Of a DNA stretch of 64,000 bases, positions 17,437 through 26,056 are shown one piece after another. The notes under the pieces were generated by a model. The model made no database searches. It was not told the DNA's origin and was given only the letters and a program-made list of their open reading frames with translations. Positions within the stretch are counted from its first letter, which is position 1; the number at the start of each line of letters is the position of its first letter. The stretch spans positions 124,001 to 188,000 of the forward strand of contig CAXSGY010000006.1 in NCBI GenBank assembly GCA_964237235.1, written 5' to 3'. Position numbers and translations under genes: made by a program. This DNA comes from GCA-002050365 sp964237235. Its GTDB lineage: Bacteria; Acidobacteriota; Blastocatellia; Pyrinomonadales; Pyrinomonadaceae.

Positions 17437-18282
17437 CTAATTAAACAATGATTTAAGTCCTTCGTCGAGCCTGATTTCGGGTTTCCAATCGAGTTCCTGT
17501 TTGATTAAAGATAAATCGGAAATATAATTCAAAGGCACGGGCGCGGGCAACGGATTCGTTTCGTCAATCTGGGTTTGATAGCCGGAAACTTCCTGCATTT
17601 TTTCGACTAATTGCCGCAAAGTTACGGCGTTTTCGCGCCCGCCGCCGAGATTGTAAAGTCCGTGACGAATGATCGAATCAACGAATGCCCGGCACGCGCG
17701 CGCGAAATCTTCGACGTGCAGAAGATCGCGGCGCGGCGTTCCGTTCGCAGGTAATCGCAAAGACTCGCCGGTGTTGAAAGCGTCGGCGTAATGCGTGACG
17801 AAGTTCGGCGTGTTGCCTTCGCTTTTCGGCGCGTAAACGGTCGAAAGTCGAAAGATGCACGAGCGAAAATTGTTTTGATTGGCGTAAAATTCGACGTAGC
17901 GTTCGGCGATTAATTTTGACCATTCGAGCGCGGATTGTCCCGCGTAAACGGTCGGACACATTTCCGGCACTTCCAGATAATTATCGGCGAATCTGCCGTA
18001 AACATCTTTCGTCGAAGCGAAAATAAACACCGCGTTTTCGTTCATCGAACGCAGCAGATTGATCGTGCCGTCAACGTTCGTCAGAAACGACATTTCCGTC
18101 GCTTCGGGCGATTTGTCCAGAAGCGCGGCGAGATGTATGACGACATCGTAATCTTTGACGCGTTGCGCGTCCTGCATATTCAAAATGTCGAAACCTGCCC
18201 GACGCGATAAATCGTCGGCGTTAAAAAATCGGCGGACGTGCGTTCCCAAAAATCCGCTGCCGCCGGTCACAAGAACTTTCAT
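17437..18282 (-). CDS. NAD-dependent epimerase/dehydratase-like protein (extended SDR)
   Basis: A 281-residue extended short-chain dehydrogenase fold. The Rossmann motif TGGSGFLG starts at residue 6, followed by VVIHLAAL and FASTKDVYG. The late motifs RRDLLHVEDFARA and YNLGGG fit nucleotide-sugar epimerases. The active-site YxxxK is odd: the expected lysine is seen in ALEWSKLIAE but the residue four before it is Leu; the nearest tyrosine is in TVYAGQ, six residues further upstream. The reading frame extends to 18501, but those codons lack any SDR feature, so ATG 18282 is used. Substrate unknown; the neighbours suggest surface sugars. Confidence 0.75.
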   Translation of the reverse strand: MKVLVTGGSGFLGTHVRRFFNADDLSRRAGFDILNMQDAQRVKDYDVVIHLAALLDKSPEATEMSFLTNVDGTINLLRSMNENAVFIFASTKDVYGRFADNYLEVPEMCPTVYAGQSALEWSKLIAERYVEFYANQNNFRSCIFRLSTVYAPKSEGNTPNFVTHYADAFNTGESLRLPANGTPRRDLLHVEDFARACRAFVDSIIRHGLYNLGGGRENAVTLRQLVEKMQEVSGYQTQIDETNPLPAPVPLNYISDLSLIKQELDWKPEIRLDEGLKSLFN

Positions 18283-18424
18283 ACAAATAATTTTAGCGCA
18301 AAAGCGGCACGGATTTGAAAGCGCGGGCGCGGAAAAAACGCTAGACACGAGCGGCGCGGAATCTATATTATTAAAAAAGGCAACCGCTGAAAATTTCTTC
18401 TCACTAATAAAAAACAATTCTAAA

Positions 18425-21274
18425 ATGCCGAATTTAATCAAAAAAAGCAGCCGAAAACCGAAAATGCCGCCGAAATACTGGCGCGAACAGCATCGCGGCA
18501 ACGTTTATCAAGCTCCGCCGAAATCTCGTTTTCGGCGCGTTCTGCGGCTCATTTTTAATCCGGTAACTTATTTGACGAGCCTGCTCGCGCTGACGGGCGC
18601 GTTTCTGACGCTGACTTATTTCTGGTTTGAATATTCCGACCGCATTGATTTATTGCTCAAAGGCGAAGTTTATACGAACTCCGCCGGAATTTATTCCGCG
18701 CCGAAAATCTTGAAAATCGGCGAAGAAATCACCGCCGAAGATTTAACGGTTTATCTTAAATCCGCCGGTTATATTGAAAAAAACAGTCAAGCCGACGCTT
18801 CGCGCAGCCGTTTTTCAGTCGAAAACAATCGAATCGAAATCGAACCCGGAACGGGCGCGACGATTGACGGCAAAAAAACTTTTCCGGCTCTGGCAGTCGA
18901 GTTCAAAAAAGACGGCAAATCCGTCGCTTCGATTACCGACGAAGATGCCGGAAATCCGGTTAAGCAAACGCAAATCGAGCCGAAAATTTTGAGTTCAATC
19001 GCGGCGGAAGGCGACGGTCGCCGCAAAGCCGTGACGTTTCAAGATTTGCCGCAATCGCTCGTCAAAGCGATTACCGTGACGGAAGACCGCGCGTTTTTCG
19101 AGCATTACGGTGTCAATTTTCGCGGCATTGCCCGCGCCGCCTGGCGCAGATACGAAAAAGACGAAGACAATTCGCCGATTGCCAATCAGGGCGGTTCTTC
19201 GATCACGCAGCAGCTCGTCAAAAATCTGTGGCTGACCAGAGAGCAAACGCTCGAACGAAAATTAAAAGAAGCGTATATGTCAATCATTCTCGAAACGAGA
19301 TTGACGAAGGAACAGATTTTTACGCTTTACGCCAACCAGATTTATTTGGGGCAGCAAACCGGCGTTTCGATCTACGGAGTCGGCGAAGCCTCGAACGCCT
19401 ATTTCGGCAAAGATGTTTCCGCGTTGACTCTGCCCGAAGCTGCTCTGATCGCCGGCATCATCCGCAGTCCGAATCGTTATAACCCGTATAAAAACACTGA
19501 AAAATCTACCGAACGGCGCAATCAGGTTTTGGATTCGATGACGGAAGCCGGCGCGATTTCCGGCGAAGAAGCCGCTGCCGCCAAACGCACGCCGCTGGAA
19601 ATCAAACAAATTACGAGCGGCAAAGATTTACAGGGAATGCCGTATTTTTCGCAATACGCCGTTGAAGAATTGCCGAAAATCGTCAGCGACCCCGAAGCGT
19701 TGCAGCACTTGCGAGTTTACACGACAATTGACCCGGATTTACAAAAAAAGGCGTATGAAATCGTCAACAACCGCCTCGAAAAGCTCGACAAATATTTTCC
19801 GAAAAAACAGAAAGGAAACTTGAACGCCGCGCTCGTCGCCATTCGCCCGAAAACCGGCGAAATCGTCGCTATGGTCGGCGGACGTTCGTATCTTGACAGT
19901 CAATTTAACCGCGCGACCGACGCGCAACGTCAGCCCGGCTCGGTGTTCAAACCGTTCGTTTACGCGACCGCCATCAATTCCGCTTACGACGGCAACGCCC
20001 GCGTCATCACCGCCGCGACGATTTTCAAAGACGAGAAACGAGTTTTCACCTACGGCAACGAAACATACGCCCCGAACAATTACGGCGATACATTTTCAAA
20101 CAAAGAATTGACTTTGCGCGATGCGCTCGTGAAAAGCAAAAACACGATCACGGTTGATTTGGGAATGGAATTAAACATCGGCAAGGTGATGAATCTCGCC
20201 GCCAAAGCCGGTTTGCCGAAGGTTGACAAAGCATATCCTTCGATGGCTCTCGGAACCGCCGAAGCCACTCCTTTGCAGGTGGCGACGGGCTACACTGTTT
20301 TCGCCAATCTCGGCGAAAAAGTTTCGCCCACCGCCATCAACCGCATTACCGACGGCGAAGGCAAAACCGTCAATGCGCCGACGAGCGAACACAAACGAGT
20401 TTTGCAGCCCGATGTCGCCTACGTGATGGACGACATTATGAAGGATGTCATCAATCGCGGCACGGCGGCGGAGGCGCGGGCTTGGGGCTTTAAAAATGTT
20501 GCGGGAAAAACGGCTTTCGCCGGAAAAACCGGCACGTCGCGCGACGGCTGGTTTGCCGGTTTTACGCCGGAAATCGTCTGCGTCGTTTACGTCGGCTTCG
20601 ACGACAACGACGATTTGGGAATGAAGGGCGCGGATTCGGCGATGCCGATTTGGGCTGATTTTATGCGCGAAGCGTTGACTCTGCACCCGGAATGGAACGG
20701 CGATTGGCAAATGCCCACGACAATTAAAGAAGCCGAAATTGACACGCGCAACGGCGCATTAATTCGTGAACTTTCCGGTGCGGAAGCCGATACGGTCAAA
20801 GCGCAGCAAACCGTTTTAAAGGCAAACGCCAATAAAAATAATACGAATCAGCAAACGCCGGTTGATCCGACCGATGAAAGTACGCCGTCCGAGCCGAAGG
20901 AAATCTATGTTACCGAAGTGCCGCCCGAATTTCGCCGCGTCGAAATATTCGTCGCCGGAACAGTTCCGAACAAAGCACTTTTGCCGAGCAGCGACGACGG
21001 CTTGACCGACGAACAGTTAGCAAACCCGAGCGCGACCGGCACGCCTTTCACGACTTGGCAGGAAGAACAGCAAAATCGCGGAACGAATCAAAACTCCGCC
21101 GTTCAACCGCCGCAATTGCTGCCCGCCGACATTCAAAAAAACGTCACCGTAATGATTTGCCCTCTGACCGGAATGCGCGCGACTTCAAATTGCCCGAACA
21201 AACAGCCGCAAACTTTCGAGGAAGGCAAAGAACCGAAGGAATTTTGCACTTTTCACACCAGAACGCCGAATTAG
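18425..21274 (+). CDS. class A penicillin-binding protein (PBP1b-like)
   Basis: A 949-residue bifunctional peptidoglycan synthase. A basic cytoplasmic tail and one membrane helix (about residues 47-68) come first, then a small UB2H-like domain (EDLTVYLKSAGYI). The GT51 transglycosylase has EDRAFFEHYG with the catalytic Glu, GGSSITQQLVKN and IYLGQ. The transpeptidase has SVFK (catalytic Ser) after RQPG, SKN, and KTGTS. The C-terminal 200 residues are Asn/Gln/Pro-rich and end with a Cys-containing segment (CPLTGMRATSNCP). ATG 18425 is chosen because upstream in-frame codons overlap the divergent epimerase gene and have no family match. It polymerises and cross-links glycan in the periplasm. Confidence 0.9.
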   Translation: MPNLIKKSSRKPKMPPKYWREQHRGNVYQAPPKSRFRRVLRLIFNPVTYLTSLLALTGAFLTLTYFWFEYSDRIDLLLKGEVYTNSAGIYSAPKILKIGEEITAEDLTVYLKSAGYIEKNSQADASRSRFSVENNRIEIEPGTGATIDGKKTFPALAVEFKKDGKSVASITDEDAGNPVKQTQIEPKILSSIAAEGDGRRKAVTFQDLPQSLVKAITVTEDRAFFEHYGVNFRGIARAAWRRYEKDEDNSPIANQGGSSITQQLVKNLWLTREQTLERKLKEAYMSIILETRLTKEQIFTLYANQIYLGQQTGVSIYGVGEASNAYFGKDVSALTLPEAALIAGIIRSPNRYNPYKNTEKSTERRNQVLDSMTEAGAISGEEAAAAKRTPLEIKQITSGKDLQGMPYFSQYAVEELPKIVSDPEALQHLRVYTTIDPDLQKKAYEIVNNRLEKLDKYFPKKQKGNLNAALVAIRPKTGEIVAMVGGRSYLDSQFNRATDAQRQPGSVFKPFVYATAINSAYDGNARVITAATIFKDEKRVFTYGNETYAPNNYGDTFSNKELTLRDALVKSKNTITVDLGMELNIGKVMNLAAKAGLPKVDKAYPSMALGTAEATPLQVATGYTVFANLGEKVSPTAINRITDGEGKTVNAPTSEHKRVLQPDVAYVMDDIMKDVINRGTAAEARAWGFKNVAGKTAFAGKTGTSRDGWFAGFTPEIVCVVYVGFDDNDDLGMKGADSAMPIWADFMREALTLHPEWNGDWQMPTTIKEAEIDTRNGALIRELSGAEADTVKAQQTVLKANANKNNTNQQTPVDPTDESTPSEPKEIYVTEVPPEFRRVEIFVAGTVPNKALLPSSDDGLTDEQLANPSATGTPFTTWQEEQQNRGTNQNSAVQPPQLLPADIQKNVTVMICPLTGMRATSNCPNKQPQTFEEGKEPKEFCTFHTRTPN

Positions 21275-21394
21275 CAATTACGAATTCCAATTACGAATTA
21301 CGAATATTTGCTTGTAACAATTTTCAATTAACAAAAGACCTTTTCAACTCGCAATCTTAAATTCACAATTCGTAATTTGAAATCCGTAATTGCT
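21273..21394. repeat. inverted repeat of AATTACGAAT units
   Basis: AGCAATTACGAATTCCAATT at the left and its imperfect complement (ending CCGTAATTGCT) at the right enclose about 120 bp. Within them AATTACGAATT-like units repeat. A relative with the same unit lies at 63552-63591. Confidence 0.6.
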
Positions 21395-21396
21395 TC

Positions 21397-21912
21397 TCAC
21401 TCAAACCGAATCGCGGAAACTCTCCAGCGAACATTGGCGCGGTCGTCGGTTTTAGTAAAACCGTCCATCGGAACGAAGACGTGGACTGTTTCGTCGGGCG
21501 CGATTTTCTGCGCCTGATTCGGCACGACCATCACCTTTTTTTCCTTGATGATTTGATTTTTAACATCAACGACGCTGACGCTGACTTCCAGACCGTTGAC
21601 GATTTTCTCGCCTTTGTTGCGAATGTCGCCGTGAATCGCCATCTGAATCGTGCCGAGTCCGAGCGGCGATTCGGTCGTGCGGTTCGTGTCGGTCGAGATG
21701 ACTATATTTTTCGTGTAAGCGGCAAATTCCGGCGCGCCTTCGAGAAACGCGCCCGCCAGTTGCTGCTGTTTCTGCTCTTCCAGCGTCGGTTGAAATTTAT
21801 ATAAAAGCCCGATCACGCCAATGATTAAAACAGCGGCAATCAACAATGCGCCGAGCAGAACCTTATTCACGCCGCGCTTTTCTTCTTTTTTTTCGTATAA
21901 AAAATCGTCCAT
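21397..21912 (-). CDS. membrane-anchored protein, FxLYD/DUF2393-like
   Basis: A 171-residue protein with a short charged cytoplasmic start, one membrane helix (about residues 18-42) and an extracytoplasmic beta-sandwich-like domain. The phrase HGDIRNKGEKIVNGLEVSVSVVD resembles FxLYD-type domains, which carry the 'new versus old interaction' pattern of immunoglobulin-like folds. It is divergent from priA with a 136-bp gap holding both promoters. Function unknown. Confidence 0.6.
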   Translation of the reverse strand: MDDFLYEKKEEKRGVNKVLLGALLIAAVLIIGVIGLLYKFQPTLEEQKQQQLAGAFLEGAPEFAAYTKNIVISTDTNRTTESPLGLGTIQMAIHGDIRNKGEKIVNGLEVSVSVVDVKNQIIKEKKVMVVPNQAQKIAPDETVHVFVPMDGFTKTDDRANVRWRVSAIRFE

Positions 21913-22048
21913 AATTTTTCCTTTCGGTTTTCAATCTAATATAACAGTTAGATTCGCGTTTTCCGAAAAAGTTCCCCGTCGGTTATCATTTAGAAATACG
22001 AACAGAAAAGCGTTTCGCAGAAATCAATCTCGCGCTTTCAAACTCCGA

Positions 22049-24547
22049 ATGTCAAACGTCGTCGCCCAACAATTCAGCAAAGATTCGCCGCTGCCGGAAT
22101 TTGTCGAAGTCGCTTTGCCGATTCCGCTTCGGCAAACTTTTACATATCGTCTGCCGGTCGGTCTGCGCGAAAACATTCGGCTCGGCGCGCGGCTGCTGGT
22201 TCCGTTCGGCAAACGCCAGTTGACCGGCTACGCGGTCGCTCTGCACGCGGAGATTAATCCCGAACTCGAAATCGAAGACGAAACGATTAAAGACGCGCTC
22301 GAACTGCTCGATGTCGAGCCGCTTTTGACCGGAGAAATAATTCGCCTGACGCAGTGGTCGGCGGATTATTACGCCGCTTCGTGGGGCGAAGTTCTAAAAG
22401 CGTCGTTGCCCGCCGGAATCAACGCGACGATTGAACAAATTTACACGATTACGGCGCGCGGGCGCGACGAGCTTTTGAAAATTTCTTCGGCGAGTTCCGC
22501 CAAATCGAGAGTTTTGCGTTTCCTGGTCGAAGCAAACGAAACTTCGAGCCGCGAATTGGCGAAAAAATTTGGCGCGACGCAATCGAAACGCGCTTTGAGC
22601 GAGCTGGTCAAAGCCGGTTGGGCAACGGTTTTTCATCGAACTTTGACGACGCAGGTCAAACCGAAACGCCGCAAAGCCGCCCGGCTTCTGCCGCCCGAAC
22701 GCCATCTGCCCGGACAGAAACCGTTCAGCGAAACGCAGGAAAAAATCATCGCCGCGCTGCTCGAAAACGACGGCGAGATGCTTTTTACGGATTTACTGGA
22801 AAAGCTCGAAATCGGCGCGTCGGCGATTAACACTCTGGTCAAGCGCGGCGTTCTCGAAGTTTTCGCGCAGGAAGTGCGCCGCGACCCTCTGTTCGCGGTT
22901 GATTTACCGGAACTGCTTAATTTGACTTTGACCGATGAGCAGACGGCGGTTTTAAAGGAAATTAACCACGCGCTCGAAGCGGAAAAATATCAGGCGTTTT
23001 TGCTGCACGGCGTAACGGGCAGCGGCAAAACCGAAATTTATATCAGGGCGATGCAGACGGTTTTGGACAAAGGAAAATCCGCGCTGATGCTCGTGCCGGA
23101 AATCGCGCTCACGCCGGTTTTTTCGAGAAGACTGCGCGCCGTGTTCGGCGACGCGGTGGCGATTCTGCATTCAAATCTTTCAATCGGCGAACGCTTCGAC
23201 GAATGGCGCAGAATCCGGCGCGGCGCGGCGAACATCGTCATCGGAACGCGCTCGGCGATCTTCGCGCCGCTGCAAAATTTGGGTTTGGTGATTGTTGACG
23301 AGGAACACGATTCTTCCTACCGTCAACACGAATCGCCGTTTTATCACGGGCGCGATTTGGCGATTGTTCGCGCTAATTTTGCCGGTGCCGTCGTCGTTCT
23401 CGGTTCGGCAACGCCCGCGCTCGAATCTTTTCACAACGCGCATAACGGAAAATTTAAATATTTAAAATTGCCGAACCGCGTCGGCAATCGCCCTCTGGCA
23501 GCCGCCGAACTCGTTGATATGCGCGAGATTTTCAAGACCGAAGGCAAAGACACGATTTTTTCGCCCGCGCTTTTAGCGGCTATCGAAGAAACGCACGGTA
23601 AAGGCGAGCAGTCAATTATTTTATTGAACCGGCGCGGTTTTTCGCAGTTCGTTTTGTGCCGTTCGTGCGGCGAATCAATCCGCTGCGACAATTGCGACAT
23701 CACTTTGACGTTTCACAAGCGCGAAGGAAAACTCGTCTGTCATTACTGCAATCATCGCGAGCGAACGCCGCACAAATGTCCAAGTTGCGCGAGCCGTTAT
23801 TTGTATTTTATCGGCGAAGGAACCGAACAAATCGAAGACATTCTGCGGCGCAAATTTTCAAGCTTGAGCATTGCCCGCATTGACCGCGACACGACCGGAC
23901 GGCGCAAATCTTTTGAAGAGACTTTGATGCGATTTTCGCGCGGCGAAATTGATATGCTCGTCGGAACGCAGATGCTCGCCAAAGGACACGATTTTCCGAA
24001 CGTCACCTTGGTCGGTGTAATTTCGGTTGATGCCGGTTTGGCTTTGCCGGATTTTCGCGCCGCCGAACGCACGTTCCAACTTTTAACGCAAGTCGCCGGT
24101 CGCGCCGGTCGCGGCGAGCTTGCCGGGCGCGTTTTGATTCAGACTTTTTATCCCGAACACTACGCCCTGAAACACGCGCGGACGCAGAATTACGATAATT
24201 TTTACCAGGAAGAAATTCGTTTCCGACAGAATTTACATTATCCGCCGTTCGTCGCGCTCGCTTCGATTATGATCAAGCACGTCAATTACGAATTCGCGCT
24301 CGACAACGCAGGGATTTTGCGCGAATGTCTGCAAACGGCGAACGCCGAAAAAAACTGCATCGTTCTCGGTCCCGCGCCCGCGCCGCTCGCCCGTCTGAAA
24401 GGCGAATATCGTTTGCAAATTTTAGTCAAAGCGAAAAGCCGCCAGAAACTGCGCGAAACGCTCGATTTCGCGCTGCACGACGCGCAGGAAAAATTCTGCG
24501 ATTTGAAAATTGTGAACGTCGAGATTGATCCGGTAAATCTTTTGTAA
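22049..24547 (+). CDS. priA: primosomal protein N' (replication restart helicase)
   Basis: An 832-residue PriA. The N-terminal 3'-DNA-binding domain has VEVALPIPLRQTFTY, followed by a winged-helix region. Helicase motifs are Walker A GVTGSGKTE, DEEHD (motif II), GSATP (motif III) and the late motifs TQMLAKGHDFPNV and QVAGRAGRG. Two zinc knuckles lie between the helicase lobes (CRSCGESIRCDNC, then CHYCNH and CPSC). PriA reloads the replisome at stalled forks. The open frame begins at 21821, inside the divergent gene; ATG 22049 gives the normal N-terminus. Confidence 0.95.
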   Translation: MSNVVAQQFSKDSPLPEFVEVALPIPLRQTFTYRLPVGLRENIRLGARLLVPFGKRQLTGYAVALHAEINPELEIEDETIKDALELLDVEPLLTGEIIRLTQWSADYYAASWGEVLKASLPAGINATIEQIYTITARGRDELLKISSASSAKSRVLRFLVEANETSSRELAKKFGATQSKRALSELVKAGWATVFHRTLTTQVKPKRRKAARLLPPERHLPGQKPFSETQEKIIAALLENDGEMLFTDLLEKLEIGASAINTLVKRGVLEVFAQEVRRDPLFAVDLPELLNLTLTDEQTAVLKEINHALEAEKYQAFLLHGVTGSGKTEIYIRAMQTVLDKGKSALMLVPEIALTPVFSRRLRAVFGDAVAILHSNLSIGERFDEWRRIRRGAANIVIGTRSAIFAPLQNLGLVIVDEEHDSSYRQHESPFYHGRDLAIVRANFAGAVVVLGSATPALESFHNAHNGKFKYLKLPNRVGNRPLAAAELVDMREIFKTEGKDTIFSPALLAAIEETHGKGEQSIILLNRRGFSQFVLCRSCGESIRCDNCDITLTFHKREGKLVCHYCNHRERTPHKCPSCASRYLYFIGEGTEQIEDILRRKFSSLSIARIDRDTTGRRKSFEETLMRFSRGEIDMLVGTQMLAKGHDFPNVTLVGVISVDAGLALPDFRAAERTFQLLTQVAGRAGRGELAGRVLIQTFYPEHYALKHARTQNYDNFYQEEIRFRQNLHYPPFVALASIMIKHVNYEFALDNAGILRECLQTANAEKNCIVLGPAPAPLARLKGEYRLQILVKAKSRQKLRETLDFALHDAQEKFCDLKIVNVEIDPVNLL

Positions 24548-24562
24548 ATTTTTACAAAAGTA

Positions 24563-24655
24563 GTAAGGGCGAAGCTTGTCCTCGCCCGACGATTACGGGC
24601 AAGTCAATGTTGAGTAATCATTAACAAAACGGGCGAGGACAAGCCTCGCCCCTAC
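24563..24655. repeat. inverted-repeat element after priA
   Basis: GTAAGGGCGAAGCTTGTCCT at the left and the complement GGACAAGCCTCGCCCCTAC at the right make 26-bp arms with few mismatches around a 41-bp centre. This is a REP/MITE-type sequence; it could also help terminate both convergent transcripts. Confidence 0.75.
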
Positions 24656-24680
24656 AAAATATTTCACGTCGCATTAACAT

Positions 24681-25484
24681 TTATTTTCTCAGCCAGCCGA
24701 AAAGTCCGTAAATCGTTACTTCCCTGTTCGTTTCGTAAATCGCGCGCGTCAGAGGCAAAGACATCGGGCAAACCTGCACGCAGTTTTGCGCGTTGCCGCA
24801 GTTAGTGATGCCGTCGTCCTGCATCAGGGCTTCGAGCCGCTCGTCGCGGTTCATTTCGCCGGACGGATGCATATTGAACAGGCGCACCTGCGCGATTGCC
24901 TGCGGTCCGATGTAATTGTCGTCGTGATATTGCGGACACGCTTCGAGACAGCAGCCGCACGTCATACAACGAGAATAGGCGTAACGCTCGTGAACCGTTT
25001 CCTGCGACATCCGCGGTCCCGGTCCGAGATCGTGCGTGCCGTCGAGTTCGACCCAGGCGTGAACTTTTTTCAGATGATCGAACATCGGCGTTCGGTCAAC
25101 TTTCAAATCGCGCACGTTCGGAAACTTCGACATCGGCTCGAGCGTAATCGTATTGCCGCCCGAGGCGAGCAGCAAATCATCAACCAGCGCGGAACACGAT
25201 TGGCGAACGCGACCGTCAATAACCATCGTGCAGATGCCGCACACCTGTTCGAGACAATTCATATCCCAAACCGGCGGCGTGGTTTGTTTGCCGTCTTTCG
25301 TGACCGGATTTTTGCGAATTTCCATCAGCGCGGAAATGACGTTCAAATTGCGCCGATACGGAACCTCAAAGGTTTCCGCAAATTGCGCCGCGCCCAATTT
25401 TTCGCGTCTGGAAATCTTGAAATCAACCGTCGGCGGCGGATTTTCAAGCCGTTTTTTTTCGTGGTGTCCGTTTGTTTCGCTCAT
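24681..25484 (-). CDS. sdhB: succinate dehydrogenase/fumarate reductase iron-sulfur subunit
   Basis: A 267-residue electron-transfer subunit of complex II. The plant-type [2Fe-2S] site is in CLEQVCGIC with a further Cys in RQSC. The second domain has CMTCGCCLEACP for [4Fe-4S] and CGNAQNCVQVCP for the [3Fe-4S] cluster. It carries electrons from the flavin in SdhA to quinone at SdhC. The start overlaps the stop of a Uma2 gene by 4 bp (ATGA), so it is translationally coupled to that insert and not directly to sdhA. Confidence 0.95.
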   Translation of the reverse strand: MSETNGHHEKKRLENPPPTVDFKISRREKLGAAQFAETFEVPYRRNLNVISALMEIRKNPVTKDGKQTTPPVWDMNCLEQVCGICTMVIDGRVRQSCSALVDDLLLASGGNTITLEPMSKFPNVRDLKVDRTPMFDHLKKVHAWVELDGTHDLGPGPRMSQETVHERYAYSRCMTCGCCLEACPQYHDDNYIGPQAIAQVRLFNMHPSGEMNRDERLEALMQDDGITNCGNAQNCVQVCPMSLPLTRAIYETNREVTIYGLFGWLRK

Positions 25485-26050
25485 AGTTCAACTCGCTGAT
25501 AAATTTCGTCCAAAGTTAACTCAATATCTACTGCTTCAAATTTTACGACGCTTTTTAGACCGATAGTCGCTTTGTGCATCCAATTCCCGTCGGCGTTTTT
25601 CGTAAATTGTTCGACAATCGCTTTTTCCTGCGATACTAAAACATATTCGTGCAAAGATTCGAGCGTTCGATAAGCCAGCATCTTTTCGCCGCGATCTTTG
25701 GCTTCGGTACTGTCGGATAAAACTTCGACGATTAACGTCGGATTGATAATTGTGTCTTTGCGCTTTTGATAAAAAATCGGTTCGCCGCAAATCACCAAAA
25801 CGTCAGGATAATAAAATTTCCGGTAATCCTCGACACGAACTTTCACATCAGTTGTCAAAGCCGTGCATTCGTCGGAAACTTTGTTTCCGATACGGCGACC
25901 CAGATTATTTGTAATCTGTGCGTGATCGAGCGTTCCGCCTGCCATCGCGGTAATTATTCCGTCGTCAAACTCGCTGCGATATTCGGCTTTTTCTTCGAAA
26001 GCCAAATATTCTTCGGGCATGTATTTTTTCTTTTTTGGTAAAGCCGTCAT
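25481..26050 (-). CDS. Uma2-family PD-(D/E)XK endonuclease-like protein
   Basis: A 189-residue Uma2 (DUF820) protein, a restriction-endonuclease-like fold. YYPDVLVICGEP and NPTLIVEVLSDST give the PD and E-x-L positions of the usual catalytic set. The family is very common in cyanobacteria and some Acidobacteriota, its role is unknown and transposon links have been suggested. It lies between sdhA (6-bp gap) and sdhB (4-bp overlap), splitting an otherwise standard sdhCAB operon without breaking either gene. Confidence 0.85.
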   Translation of the reverse strand: MTALPKKKKYMPEEYLAFEEKAEYRSEFDDGIITAMAGGTLDHAQITNNLGRRIGNKVSDECTALTTDVKVRVEDYRKFYYPDVLVICGEPIFYQKRKDTIINPTLIVEVLSDSTEAKDRGEKMLAYRTLESLHEYVLVSQEKAIVEQFTKNADGNWMHKATIGLKSVVKFEAVDIELTLDEIYQRVEL

Positions 26051-26056
26051 TTGCTT

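Noticed and set aside
18155..18424. N-terminal extension of the penicillin-binding protein
   Set aside because: It overlaps the divergent epimerase-like gene and has no PBP features; the normal cytoplasmic tail starts at ATG 18425.
18283..18501. N-terminal extension of the epimerase-like protein
   Set aside because: The Rossmann motif begins right after ATG 18282; the extra residues overlap the PBP leader.
20171..20710. 179-codon minus-strand ORF
   Set aside because: It lies fully inside the PBP transpeptidase domain in another frame.
24786..25499. 237-codon plus-strand ORF
   Set aside because: Antisense shadow of sdhB with no motif.
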